From Burkholderiaceae bacterium (GTDB lineage: Bacteria > Pseudomonadota > Gammaproteobacteria > Burkholderiales > Burkholderiaceae_E): 64,000 nt of DNA. A program made the translations under genes and the position numbers. Of the stretch, positions 1 through 8,407 are shown piece by piece. The notes below the pieces were generated by a model. It made no database searches and was not told the DNA's origin. It saw only the letters and a list, made by a program, of their open reading frames with translations. The DNA is taken from assembly GCA_016710525.1 (NCBI GenBank), contig JADJVQ010000136.1, positions 61,731 to 125,730 of the forward strand, in the 5' to 3' direction. Numbering within the stretch: the stretch's first letter is position 1; each line of letters starts with the position of its first letter.

Positions 1-39
1 ATTTCAAGCACTTGCACGCTCCCGAGTCCCGTTCAGCCC

Positions 40-456
40 ATGCCATCGCAACCCGCCAAGACCCTGGAAACCTTCCCGAACCCCAATCCCTCGCGCGATT
101 ACCTTGTTCATATGGAGGTCCCGGAGTTCACCTGCCTGTGTCCGCTGACCGGCCAGCCCGACTTCGCCACGTTCGTGATCGACTACGTGCCGGACAAGCG
201 CAATGTCGAGCTGAAGAGCCTCAAGCAGTACATGTGGTCTTATCGCAATGAGGGCGCCTTTCACGAGGCGGTGACCAATCGGATCCTCGACGACCTGGTG
301 AAGGCCACCTCGCCGCGCTACCTGAAGGTCACCGCGCGCTGGTACGTGAGAGGCGGCATCTTCACCAATGTGGTGGTCGATCACCGCAAGCGCGGCTGGA
401 AGCCGGCCCCACGCATCGATCTCGAGAACTTCGAGCAAAACTCGAACTTCAAGTAA
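40..456 (+). CDS. queF: NADPH-dependent 7-cyano-7-deazaguanine reductase QueF
   Basis: QueF reduces preQ0 to preQ1 in the cytosol, a step in making the tRNA nucleoside queuosine. The 138-residue protein is the short, single-domain (YkvM-type) form. The catalytic Cys is C34 in the segment FTCLCPLTGQPDF, with the conserved Asp seven residues later (D41). The QueF signature follows at VELKSLKQYMWSY, with NEGAFHE after it. The ATG at 40 gives an N-terminus of normal length. The gene stands alone; an AT-rich stretch after its stop separates it from dapC. Family assignment is firm. Confidence 0.95.
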   Translation: MPSQPAKTLETFPNPNPSRDYLVHMEVPEFTCLCPLTGQPDFATFVIDYVPDKRNVELKSLKQYMWSYRNEGAFHEAVTNRILDDLVKATSPRYLKVTARWYVRGGIFTNVVVDHRKRGWKPAPRIDLENFEQNSNFK

Positions 457-491
457 TTATACAATAAAAATCAAGTAGTTGGAGATTTTTC

Positions 492-1709
492 TTGAACCCA
501 AAACTAAGGACTTTGCAGGCGTATCCGTTCGAACGGCTCAGGGCTTTGCTCGACGGGGTGCGGCCCGAACCGAGTCTGGCACCGCTCAATCTGTCGATCG
601 GCGAGCCCAAGCACCCCACGCCGCGCCTGATCACCGATGCCTACGTCCAGGCCCTGGGCGGCCTGTCGTCCTATCCGGCAACCGCCGGCTCGCCGGCGCT
701 GCGCGAGGCGATCGCCGGCTGGCTCAAGCGCCGCCACGGCTTGTCGCGGCTCGATGCCCTGACCCAGGTGCTGCCGATCAATGGCAGCCGCGAGGCGCTG
801 TTCGCCTTCGCCCAGACCGTGATCGACCCCGTTCCGCAGGCGGTGGTGGTCTGCCCCAACCCGTTCTATCAGATCTACGAGGGCGCGGCCTTGCTGGCCG
901 GCGCCTCGCCCTGGTATGTCGACCAGAGCCCCCGCAACGGCTACCGCTGCGACTGGTCCAGCGTGCCCGAGGCGGTCTGGCAGCGCACCCAGCTGCTCTA
1001 TGTCTGCTCGCCGGGCAACCCGACCGGCACGGTCATGGGCCAGGCCGAATGGGCGCACCTGTTCGAACTGTCCGACCGCCACGGCTTTTGCATCGCGTCC
1101 GACGAGTGTTATTCCGAGATCTATTTCGACGAGTCGCATCCGCCCCTGGGCGCCCTGGGCGCGGCCCGCGCGGCCGGTCGCGACGACTTCCGGCGCCTGG
1201 TCGTCTTCGGCAGTCTCTCGAAACGCTCGAATGTGCCGGGAATGCGCTCGGGCTACGTGGCCGGCGACGCGGCGCTGCTGGCCGAATTCCTGCTGTATCG
1301 CACCTATCACGGCAGCGCGATGAGCCCGCCGGTGCAGCAGGCGTCGATTGCCGCCTGGGGCGACGAAGCGCATGTGATCGACAACCGCCGCCAGTACCGC
1401 GACAAGTTCGACGCGCTGTTCCCGATCCTGTCGCCGGTCATGCGCGTGGAACGCCCGCAGGCGGGGTTCTACTTCTGGGCCGGCGTGCCCGACGGCGACG
1501 ACACCCGCTTCGTGCGCGAACTGTACCGTCAATATAATGTGCTGAGCCTGCCGGGCAGCTACCTGGCGCGCGACACCGCCGACGGCCGCAATCCGGGCCG
1601 CGGCCATGTCCGCCTGGCGCTGGTCGAGCCGCTGGAGCCCTGCACCGAAGCGGCGCGACGCATTGCCCGCTTCATCGCGGGCTCGAGCGCCCTTCAGCCG
1701 GCCGCCTGA
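492..1709 (+). CDS. dapC: N-succinyldiaminopimelate aminotransferase DapC
   Basis: A PLP-dependent class I/II aminotransferase of 405 residues that interconverts N-succinyl-2-amino-6-ketopimelate and N-succinyl-LL-diaminopimelate in lysine and peptidoglycan synthesis. The substrate/PLP motif NLSIGEP is near residue 34, SPGNPTG lies mid-protein, and the PLP lysine is K244 in SLSKRSNVPG. I take the TTG at 492 as start because GGAG (481-484) sits 7 bases upstream and the N-terminus matches the family; no in-frame ATG fits better. dapD follows about 90 bases downstream, which supports DapC over other aminotransferases of this fold. Confidence 0.93.
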   Translation: MNPKLRTLQAYPFERLRALLDGVRPEPSLAPLNLSIGEPKHPTPRLITDAYVQALGGLSSYPATAGSPALREAIAGWLKRRHGLSRLDALTQVLPINGSREALFAFAQTVIDPVPQAVVVCPNPFYQIYEGAALLAGASPWYVDQSPRNGYRCDWSSVPEAVWQRTQLLYVCSPGNPTGTVMGQAEWAHLFELSDRHGFCIASDECYSEIYFDESHPPLGALGAARAAGRDDFRRLVVFGSLSKRSNVPGMRSGYVAGDAALLAEFLLYRTYHGSAMSPPVQQASIAAWGDEAHVIDNRRQYRDKFDALFPILSPVMRVERPQAGFYFWAGVPDGDDTRFVRELYRQYNVLSLPGSYLARDTADGRNPGRGHVRLALVEPLEPCTEAARRIARFIAGSSALQPAA

Positions 1710-1801
1710 CATCGGCCCAATTCCCTTCGCCGGCGCGGGTCCGGCGGCCCTGCCCCGACCCGCCGCTTTGTCTTTTGTCCCCACCACCTGAGTCCCACCC
1801 G

Positions 1802-2623
1802 ATGAACGCACTGGAACAGACCATCGATCAAGCCTGGGAGCGCCGCACCGAGCTCTCCCCCAAATCGGCCTCCGCCGAGATCCGCGACGCCGTCGGCCAT
1901 GTGCTGGCCGAACTCGACGCCGGCCGCCTGCGCGTGGCCGAGAAGATTTCGGGCGACTGGACCGTGCACCAGTGGCTCAAGAAAGCCGTGCTGCTGTCGT
2001 TTCGCCTGGAAGAGAACGCGCCGGTCTCGTCAGGCGGCCTGCAGTTCTACGACAAGGTGCCCACCAAGTTCGCCGGATTCACCGCCGAGGACTTCGAACG
2101 TGGCGGATACCGTGTCGTGCCACCGGCAGTGGCCAGACGGGGCGCGTTCATCGGCCGCAACGTGGTGCTGATGCCCTCTTATGTGAACATCGGTGCCTAT
2201 GTCGACGAGGGCACGATGGTCGACACCTGGGCGACTGTCGGCTCGTGCGCGCAGATCGGCAAGAACGTGCACCTGTCCGGCGGCGTGGGGATCGGTGGCG
2301 TGCTCGAACCGCTGCAGGCCAACCCGACGATCATCGAGGACAACTGTTTCATCGGAGCCCGCTCGGAAGTGGTCGAAGGCGTGATCATCGAAGAAAACTC
2401 GGTCCTGTCGATGGGCGTCTACATCAGCCAGAGCACCAAGATCTACCACCGCGAAACCGGCCATGTGCTGTATGGGCGGGTGCCGGCGGGCTCGGTGGTG
2501 GTGCCCGGTTCGATGCCCTCGCCGGATGGTCGGGTCAGCCTGTACTGCGCGGTGATCGTCAAGCAGGTCACGGCCCAGACCCGGGCCAAGACCAGCATCA
2601 ATGAACTGCTGCGGGGCGACTGA
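1802..2623 (+). CDS. dapD: 2,3,4,5-tetrahydropyridine-2,6-dicarboxylate N-succinyltransferase DapD
   Basis: DapD transfers succinyl from succinyl-CoA to tetrahydrodipicolinate, committing to the succinylase branch of lysine/DAP synthesis. The 273-residue protein has the helical N-terminal domain and then a left-handed beta-helix built of hexapeptide repeats (for example GAFIGRNVVLMPS, IGKNVHLSGGVGIGG, IEENSVLSMGVYI). The ATG at 1802 starts the conserved N-terminus MNALEQTIDQAW; an upstream in-frame start at 1775 would add nine unconserved residues. It lies directly after dapC and probably shares its transcript. Confidence 0.95.
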   Translation: MNALEQTIDQAWERRTELSPKSASAEIRDAVGHVLAELDAGRLRVAEKISGDWTVHQWLKKAVLLSFRLEENAPVSSGGLQFYDKVPTKFAGFTAEDFERGGYRVVPPAVARRGAFIGRNVVLMPSYVNIGAYVDEGTMVDTWATVGSCAQIGKNVHLSGGVGIGGVLEPLQANPTIIEDNCFIGARSEVVEGVIIEENSVLSMGVYISQSTKIYHRETGHVLYGRVPAGSVVVPGSMPSPDGRVSLYCAVIVKQVTAQTRAKTSINELLRGD

Positions 2624-2654
2624 GCCGCGCGGCGCTTAGCAGGAGCGCAATTCG

Positions 2655-3806
2655 ATGGTGATGGAAAAGCTGTTCAAGCTGCTGGCCGACAAAAAAGCAT
2701 CGGACCTTTTCCTGTCACCCGGATCGGCTGCCCACATCAAGATCAACGGCACGTCGATCCCGATCAACCAGCAAAAGCTCGATCCGCCCTCGGTCACCGC
2801 GCTGATGCGCGAAATCCTCACCGAACGCCAGTGGCAGGAGTTCGAGGACCGGCGCGAACTCAACGTCGGCTACAGCCTGCAGGGCGTGGGCAGCTTTCGG
2901 ATCAATGTCTTCCAGCAGCGCGGCTCGCCCGCCTGCGTGGTCCGCTACATTCCGGGCGACGTGCCGCAGTTCGACAAGCTCGGCCTGCCCGAGACGCTGC
3001 GCAGCCTGGTCATGGAAAAGCTCGGACTGGTGCTGGTGGTCGGTTCGACCGGCTCGGGCAAGTCGACCACGCTGGCCTCGCTGATCGATTACCGAAACGA
3101 GCAGCGCAGCGGCCACATTCTCACCTTCGAAGATCCGATCGAATTCGCGTTCCGCAACAAGCGCTCGATCGTCAACCAGCGCCAGATCGGCACCGACACG
3201 GACTCGTTGCAGACCGGCCTGAAGAACGCGATGCGCCAGGCGCCCGATGTCATCCTGATCGGCGAGATCCGCGACATGGAGACCATGTCGGCGGCGATCG
3301 CCTATGCGCAGTCGGGCCACCTGGTGCTCTCGACGCTGCATGCCAACAACGCCAACAACGCGCTCAATCGCATCATCAGCTTCTATGCGCCCGAGAATCG
3401 GCGGGTGATGCTGGCCGACCTGTCCGCCACCCTGAAGGCCATCGTCTCGCAGCGCCTGGTGCGTGGCAAGGACGGCAACCGCCTGCCGGCGGTCGAACTG
3501 CTGCTCAATACCCGCCACGTGGCCGAACTGATCGAACAGGGACACCTCACCGACGTCAAGGAGGCGATGGAAAAGAGCCTTGCGCCGGGTTCCCAGACCT
3601 TCGAACAGGCGCTGATGCACATGGTCCAGACCGGGCAGATCGGCCGAGAAGATGCGCTGGCCAACGCCGATTCGCCCACCAACCTGCTCTGGCTGCTCGA
3701 GAACTCCGAAAAGACGATGCCCGCCCAGAAACCGGTCGAGCCGCCGCAGCCGGCCAGGGCCGACACGGACGGACCGTCGTTCTCCGAGTTCCTCCTCAAC
3801 ATCTGA
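2655..3806 (+). CDS. pilU: PilT/PilU-family type IV pilus retraction ATPase (PilU-like)
   Basis: A hexameric secretion-type ATPase of the twitching-motility family, 383 residues. The N-terminal PAS-like domain starts at SDLFLSPGS. Walker A is GSTGSGKST (130-138), and the Asp-box TFEDPIEF, Walker B DVILIGEIRD and His-box STLHANN follow in the usual order. The segment RSIVNQRQIGTDTDS and the proline-rich C-terminal tail fit PilU better than PilT. An AGGAG at about 2640 precedes the ATG at 2655. PilU normally sits beside pilT; here it lies alone between dapD and a YffB-like gene. The PilT/PilU assignment is firm, the PilU subtype is likely. Confidence 0.85.
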   Translation: MVMEKLFKLLADKKASDLFLSPGSAAHIKINGTSIPINQQKLDPPSVTALMREILTERQWQEFEDRRELNVGYSLQGVGSFRINVFQQRGSPACVVRYIPGDVPQFDKLGLPETLRSLVMEKLGLVLVVGSTGSGKSTTLASLIDYRNEQRSGHILTFEDPIEFAFRNKRSIVNQRQIGTDTDSLQTGLKNAMRQAPDVILIGEIRDMETMSAAIAYAQSGHLVLSTLHANNANNALNRIISFYAPENRRVMLADLSATLKAIVSQRLVRGKDGNRLPAVELLLNTRHVAELIEQGHLTDVKEAMEKSLAPGSQTFEQALMHMVQTGQIGREDALANADSPTNLLWLLENSEKTMPAQKPVEPPQPARADTDGPSFSEFLLNI

Positions 3807-3824
3807 TCGATTCACCGCGCTCTC

Positions 3825-4214
3825 ATGCACGCCCAATTGTTCGGGATCGAGAATTGCGACCAATGCCGCAAGGCGCGCCAGTGGCTGCGCACCCGCGGCG
3901 TGAGCGTGCAGTTTCACGATCTGCGCCGCGACGGGCTCTCGGCCCAGATGCTCGAACGCTGGCTGACACGGGTGCCCTGGGATTCGCTGCTGAACCGGCG
4001 CGGCCAGTCGTGGCGCAAGCTCGAAGATTCGCAGCGGCGCGAAGTGGTCGACCGCGACAGTCTGATCGAACTGCTGCTGGCCCAGCCGCTGCTGGTCAAG
4101 CGGCCTGTCCTCGAAGCGAGCGACCGGCTGCTGATCGGTTTTTCGGAGGCCGTGTACGCGTCGGCCTTTCCCGAACAGCAGGAGCCGTCCGGGGCGCAGG
4201 CGCCCGGCTCCTGA
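3825..4214 (+). CDS. ArsC/Spx/YffB-like thioredoxin-fold protein
   Basis: A 129-residue member of the ArsC/Spx family, close to YffB. The N-terminal redox motif is C-D-Q-C in FGIENCDQCRKARQWL, followed by the family pattern of FHDLRRDGL, the helical insert and the C-terminal segment LVKRPVLE. It lacks the wider context of arsenate reductase operons, so arsenate reduction is not implied. In many betaproteobacteria this gene lies between dapD and dapE; here dapE does not follow. Biochemical role unknown; a glutathione-dependent thiol reductase is one possibility for the family. Confidence 0.85.
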   Translation: MHAQLFGIENCDQCRKARQWLRTRGVSVQFHDLRRDGLSAQMLERWLTRVPWDSLLNRRGQSWRKLEDSQRREVVDRDSLIELLLAQPLLVKRPVLEASDRLLIGFSEAVYASAFPEQQEPSGAQAPGS

Positions 4215-4216
4215 CC

Positions 4217-4243
4217 GCGCCGATCGCGCCGATCGCGCCGATC
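4217..4243. repeat. Three perfect 9-bp tandem repeats
   Basis: GCGCCGATC is repeated three times without change directly after the stop of the YffB-like gene. The rest of the 216-base gap before prmB shows no ORF resembling dapE and no clear promoter. Probably a simple-sequence expansion. Confidence 0.8.
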
Positions 4244-4430
4244 ACGCATCGGGCGCGGCGCAGCGCGGCCTGCCACCCAGATTGCGCGCAATTCCTGTGG
4301 CGTGGACGGGCGCCCGAACCCGGCGCTGCGACCTTTCCGGCAACCGGTGTGCCCCGCCTCTGGTATTGTCGGCGGCCTGTCCGCCGCCAGGCCCGTCTTC
4401 CGACAGCCCAACCCGTACGCCCAATTGTCG

Positions 4431-5390
4431 ATGTCAGCGCCTCATTCCCCTTCGCCCCGCGCATTCGCGCTGCCCGCCGTCCCGAGCGCCGACGTGGCTG
4501 CCGAAGGCCTGCGCACGCTGCGCGACCTGATCCGCTGGGCCTGCACCCGCCTGACCGAGGCCGGCGCGCAGTTCGGCCACGGAACCGACAATGCCCATGA
4601 CGAGGCCACCTGGCTGGCCTTGTGGTGCCTGCGCCTGCCGCTGGACAAGCCCGAGCCCTTCCTCGACGCCACGATCCTGCCCGCGGAGCGCGCCAGCTTC
4701 ACCGCGCTGATCGAACGACGCAGCGTCGAGCGGTTGCCGGCGGCCTACCTGACCGGCGAGGCCTGGCTGCGCGGACTGCGTTTCAAGGCCGATCCGCGCG
4801 CCCTGATTCCGCGCTCGCTGCTCGTCGAGGCACTGGAGGACGGCCTGGCCGCGTGGTTGCCCGATCAGCCGCCGGACACCGTGCTCGATCTGTGCACCGG
4901 CGGAGGCAGCATTGCGATCGCAGCCGCGCTTCGCTTCGAACAGGCCCGGGTCGACGCCACCGATCTGTCGGCCGACGCGCTTGCGCTGGCCGCACAGAAC
5001 CAGCAGCTCTATCAGCTCGAGACCCGGTTGTCCCTCTTCCAGGGAGACTTGTATGCCTCGCTGGGCGGGCGCCGGTACGATCTGATCCTGTCCAATCCGC
5101 CGTACGTCAACGCGCGCTCGATGGCCGAGCTGCCCGCCGAATTCCGCCACGAACCGCAGGGCGCGCTGGACGGAGGGGCCGATGGGATGAATCTGGTCGG
5201 GCGCATCCTGCGCGGTGCGCCGGCGCACCTGAACGAAGGCGGTATGCTGATCGTCGAGATCGGCCACGAGGCAGACCATTTCGAAGCCGCCTTCCCCGAG
5301 CTCGAATTCGGCTACGTCCCGGTCTCCGCCGGCGAGCGCCTGATCGTCGCACTTTCGCGCGACGCATTGCTGGCCTGGGCGGCACGATGA
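4431..5390 (+). CDS. prmB: 50S ribosomal protein L3 N(5)-glutamine methyltransferase PrmB
   Basis: A SAM-dependent methyltransferase that modifies a glutamine of ribosomal protein L3 (319 residues from the ATG at 4431). The SAM-binding loop is VLDLCTGGGSIAIAAA, and the catalytic NPPY motif appears in LSNPPYVNARSMAELP with the following EFRHEPQGALDGG segment typical of PrmB rather than PrmC. In-frame starts upstream of 4431 encode sequence unlike the family. Its TGA overlaps the next ATG (ATGA at 5387-5390), so it is translationally coupled to the ABC-F gene. Confidence 0.92.
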   Translation: MSAPHSPSPRAFALPAVPSADVAAEGLRTLRDLIRWACTRLTEAGAQFGHGTDNAHDEATWLALWCLRLPLDKPEPFLDATILPAERASFTALIERRSVERLPAAYLTGEAWLRGLRFKADPRALIPRSLLVEALEDGLAAWLPDQPPDTVLDLCTGGGSIAIAAALRFEQARVDATDLSADALALAAQNQQLYQLETRLSLFQGDLYASLGGRRYDLILSNPPYVNARSMAELPAEFRHEPQGALDGGADGMNLVGRILRGAPAHLNEGGMLIVEIGHEADHFEAAFPELEFGYVPVSAGERLIVALSRDALLAWAAR

Positions 5391-7309
5391 TCCGGCTGCG
5401 ACGCGTCAGCTTTTCGCGCGGCGGACGCATGCTGGTCGAAAACGCCGATGTGTCGATCGCCCCCGGCGAACGCATCGCCCTGATCGGCCCGAACGGCTGC
5501 GGGAAGTCGACGCTGCTGGGCGCGCTGGTCGGCGAAGTTTCGCTGGACAGCGGCGACATCGATGCGCCGGCGATGCGGGTCGTGCGCCTGGAGCAGCACG
5601 TGCCCGGTGGCGACACCCCAGCCTGGCGCTTCGTCGAGGCTGCCGACGAGACGCTGCAGGCCGCGCGCCGCCAGCTGCTCGCCGCGCAAGCCGCCGACGA
5701 CGGCATGGCGCTGGCGCACGCCCACGAAGCGCTCGAGATGGCCGGCGACGCCGGTGCGCATGCCCGGGTCAAGGAGCTGCTGGCCGGCCTGGGCTTCAGC
5801 GAACTGGCCGCCGAGCAGCCCGTCGATTCGCTGTCGGGCGGCTGGCGCATGCGACTGAACCTGGCGCGTGCGCTGTTCGTGCCCAGCGACCTGCTCCTGC
5901 TGGACGAACCGACCAATCACCTCGACCTCGACGCCATCGTCTGGTTCGAACGCTGGCTGACCCGGTATCCAGGCACGGTCATCGCGGTCTCCCATGACCG
6001 CGACTTCCTGGACCGCATCGCACAGGCCACGCTGTCGTTCGAAAACAAGAGCCTGATCCGCTACGCCGGCGGATATTCGGCCTGCGAGCTGCAGCGCGCC
6101 CAGCGGCAGGCGCAGCAGCAGCGCCAGCAGGCGGACCAGCAGGCGCGCGTCGCGCACCTGAGCGCATTCATCGACCGCTTCCGCGCCCAGGCCACCAAGG
6201 CGCGCCAGGTTCAAAGCCGCATCAAGGCACTCGAAAAACTCGCCGAAATCGCGCCTATCCGCATGGAGCGCGGCGCCACCTTCACGCTTCCCGACCCCGG
6301 CGATTCGCCCGACCCGCTGATCCTGGCTCGCGATCTGGACTGCGGCTACGAAACCGCCACGATCCTGCGCAAGGTCTCGCTGACCATCGAGCGCGGCGCG
6401 CGCATCGGGCTGCTGGGACGCAATGGCGCCGGCAAGAGCACGCTGGTGCGCACGCTGGTGGGCGCGCTGCCCGCGCTGGCCGGCGAGTGCCGCCCGGCAC
6501 GTTCGCTGCGCATCGGCTACTTCGCCCAGCATGGGGTGGACGACTTGCGCGACGACGACTCGCCGCTGTCGTTCTTTCAGCGCGAAAGCCCGCAATCCCG
6601 AGAATCGGCCTTGCGCGACGAACTGGGCCGTTTCGGGTTTTCAGGTGAAGACGCGACCCGGCCGATCGGTCCGATGTCGGGCGGCGAAAAAGCGCGCCTG
6701 GTGCTGGCCTCGATCGTGCGCACCCGCCCCCACCTGCTCGTGCTCGACGAGCCGACCAACCACCTCGATGCCGCGACCCGCGATGCGCTGACCGACGCGC
6801 TGGCCGACTTCGCCGGAGCGCTGCTGCTGGTCTCGCACGACCGGTACCTGCTGCGCTCCAGCGTCGACCGGTTCCTGCTCGTTCACGACGGCCGGGCCGA
6901 TGAATTCGATGGCGATCTCGACGACTACCTCGCATGGCTGCAAAAAGGCGCGGCCGCCGAACGGGCCGGCGCCAGCGCGGCCGCCGCCCTGGCTGACCCG
7001 GACTCGGGACCGCGTGTCGACCGCAAGGAAGAACGGCGCCTGGCGGCGCAACGCCGCCAGCAGATGCATGAACAGCTGCGCCCGCTCGAACGCCAGCTGA
7101 GCGCGGCCGAGCAGCGGCTGCAGTCGATCGATGGCCGTTTGCGTGCGATCGAACAGGAACTCTCCGACCCGCAGGTGTATCGCGATGCCCAGCGACCGGT
7201 CGCCCTGGGCCGCGAACGCGCGGCACTGACCCAGGAAAAGGAAACGCTGGAGCTGCAATGGCTCGAGTGGGCCGATCAGCGCGAACAGCTGCAGCGCGAA
7301 TCGGCCTGA
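5387..7309 (+). CDS. ABC-F family ATP-binding protein (YheS-like)
   Basis: A soluble ABC-F protein of about 640 residues with two nucleotide-binding domains and no membrane segments; family members act on ribosomes. Domain 1 has Walker A GPNGCGKST, signature LSGGW and Walker B LLLLDEPTNHLDLD. The P-site/tRNA-interaction linker is rich in Arg and Gln. Domain 2 has GRNGAGKST, MSGGEKARL and LVLDEPTNHLD. The C-terminal coiled coil (from about DRKEERRLAAQRR) matches the YheS/Uup group. The start ATG at 5387 overlaps the prmB stop. YheS-type is preferred over EttA or Uup from the linker and tail, but the subfamily is not certain. Confidence 0.88.
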   Translation: MIRLRRVSFSRGGRMLVENADVSIAPGERIALIGPNGCGKSTLLGALVGEVSLDSGDIDAPAMRVVRLEQHVPGGDTPAWRFVEAADETLQAARRQLLAAQAADDGMALAHAHEALEMAGDAGAHARVKELLAGLGFSELAAEQPVDSLSGGWRMRLNLARALFVPSDLLLLDEPTNHLDLDAIVWFERWLTRYPGTVIAVSHDRDFLDRIAQATLSFENKSLIRYAGGYSACELQRAQRQAQQQRQQADQQARVAHLSAFIDRFRAQATKARQVQSRIKALEKLAEIAPIRMERGATFTLPDPGDSPDPLILARDLDCGYETATILRKVSLTIERGARIGLLGRNGAGKSTLVRTLVGALPALAGECRPARSLRIGYFAQHGVDDLRDDDSPLSFFQRESPQSRESALRDELGRFGFSGEDATRPIGPMSGGEKARLVLASIVRTRPHLLVLDEPTNHLDAATRDALTDALADFAGALLLVSHDRYLLRSSVDRFLLVHDGRADEFDGDLDDYLAWLQKGAAAERAGASAAAALADPDSGPRVDRKEERRLAAQRRQQMHEQLRPLERQLSAAEQRLQSIDGRLRAIEQELSDPQVYRDAQRPVALGRERAALTQEKETLELQWLEWADQREQLQRESA

Positions 7310-7318
7310 GCCCCCGAT

Positions 7319-8284
7319 CTACTCCGGCTTCACACCGGCCTCACGGGCCACCTGCTGCCAGCGGGCGATTTCGCTGCGCATGTACTCGTCCAGGCGCTGC
7401 GGCGTCGAGGGCGAGGGCTCGGCTCCCTGGGCGGCGAACTGCTGCTTCAGTTCGGGCGAAGCAAGCGCCTTGACCACCGCCGCGTGCAGCCGATCGATCA
7501 CCTCCTTCGGCGTGCCGGCCGGCACGTCCAGCGCCTGCCAGGAACTGACGTCGAAGTTGGCCAGACCGCTTTCAGCAACCGTCGGCACGTCGGGCGCGGC
7601 ACTGGATCGCCGCTCGGTGGTGACCGCCAGAGCACGAACCTTGGCCGCACGGGCCTGCGGATAGAGCGTCGAGAAGGGATCGAACAGCACGTCGATCTGA
7701 CCGCCCAGCAGATCGGCGATCGCCGGCGCGCTGCCCTTGTAGGGGACGTGGTTCATCTTCACCCCGGCCTGGCGGCTGAACGATTCCACCGCCAGAAAGA
7801 TCGAACTGCCGGCGGTGCCGTAGTTCAGGCGCCCCGGCTGCGCCTTGGCCAGCGCGACGAGTTCGCCGAGCGTCTTCGCGGGCACCGCCGGATTGACCGC
7901 GATCAGCAGCGGCTGAAGGGCCAGCAGCGAGATCGGCGCAAAGCTGCGGACCGGATCGTAGGGCAGCTTGGCGAAGGTGGCGACGTTGATCGCCAGCGTC
8001 GAGATGTTGCCGATCATCAGCGTGTATCCATCGGGCGCGGCCCGTGCGACCAGATCGGCACCCAGCACTCCGCTGGCACCCGGCCGATTCTCGACCACCA
8101 CCGGCTGGCCGAGTTCTCCGGCCAGGCGCACCGCCAGCGCGCGCCCGACCAGATCGGTCACACCGCCCGGTGGAAAAGGAACCACGAGGCGCAGCCCGTG
8201 ATTCGGAAATCCCTGCGCCCAGCAAGCACCCGACAGCGTGACGCCGACAACGACCAGCAGTGCGCCGACCAGACGATTGAACAT
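7319..8284 (-). CDS. Bug-family tripartite tricarboxylate transporter substrate-binding protein
   Basis: A periplasmic receptor of the TctC/Bug family (321 residues). The signal peptide is residues 1 to about 24 (hydrophobic LVGALLVVVGVTLSG ending ACWA-Q). The diagnostic Bug motifs are present: LRLVVPFPPGGVTDLVGR, VENRPGASG and DGYTLMIG. The ATG at 8284 is preferred to one at 8302. No tctA/tctB genes adjoin it, so it is an orphan receptor, a common situation in Burkholderiales. The ligand (probably a small carboxylate) cannot be read from sequence. It converges on the ABC-F gene with a 9-base gap. Confidence 0.9.
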   Translation of the reverse strand: MFNRLVGALLVVVGVTLSGACWAQGFPNHGLRLVVPFPPGGVTDLVGRALAVRLAGELGQPVVVENRPGASGVLGADLVARAAPDGYTLMIGNISTLAINVATFAKLPYDPVRSFAPISLLALQPLLIAVNPAVPAKTLGELVALAKAQPGRLNYGTAGSSIFLAVESFSRQAGVKMNHVPYKGSAPAIADLLGGQIDVLFDPFSTLYPQARAAKVRALAVTTERRSSAAPDVPTVAESGLANFDVSSWQALDVPAGTPKEVIDRLHAAVVKALASPELKQQFAAQGAEPSPSTPQRLDEYMRSEIARWQQVAREAGVKPE

Positions 8285-8407
8285 GGAGACTCCGAAGTGC
8301 AAGACAAGGATGCCGATGATGCAGTGCCCGGTCGGCCGCTGTCGACCCGACCCGGCGCGAATCGGGGATGGAATGAACCGGCCCGCTCTGCGTTCGCCGA
8401 CAGCGAA

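Noticed and set aside
455..491. AT-rich TACAAT box before dapC as a promoter
   Set aside because: A -10-like TACAAT (460-465) is present but no acceptable -35 was found at the right distance, so it is not listed as a promoter.
3825..4214. Arsenate reductase
   Set aside because: The fold is ArsC-like, but the short C-x-x-C protein matches the YffB/Spx branch and there are no ars genes nearby.
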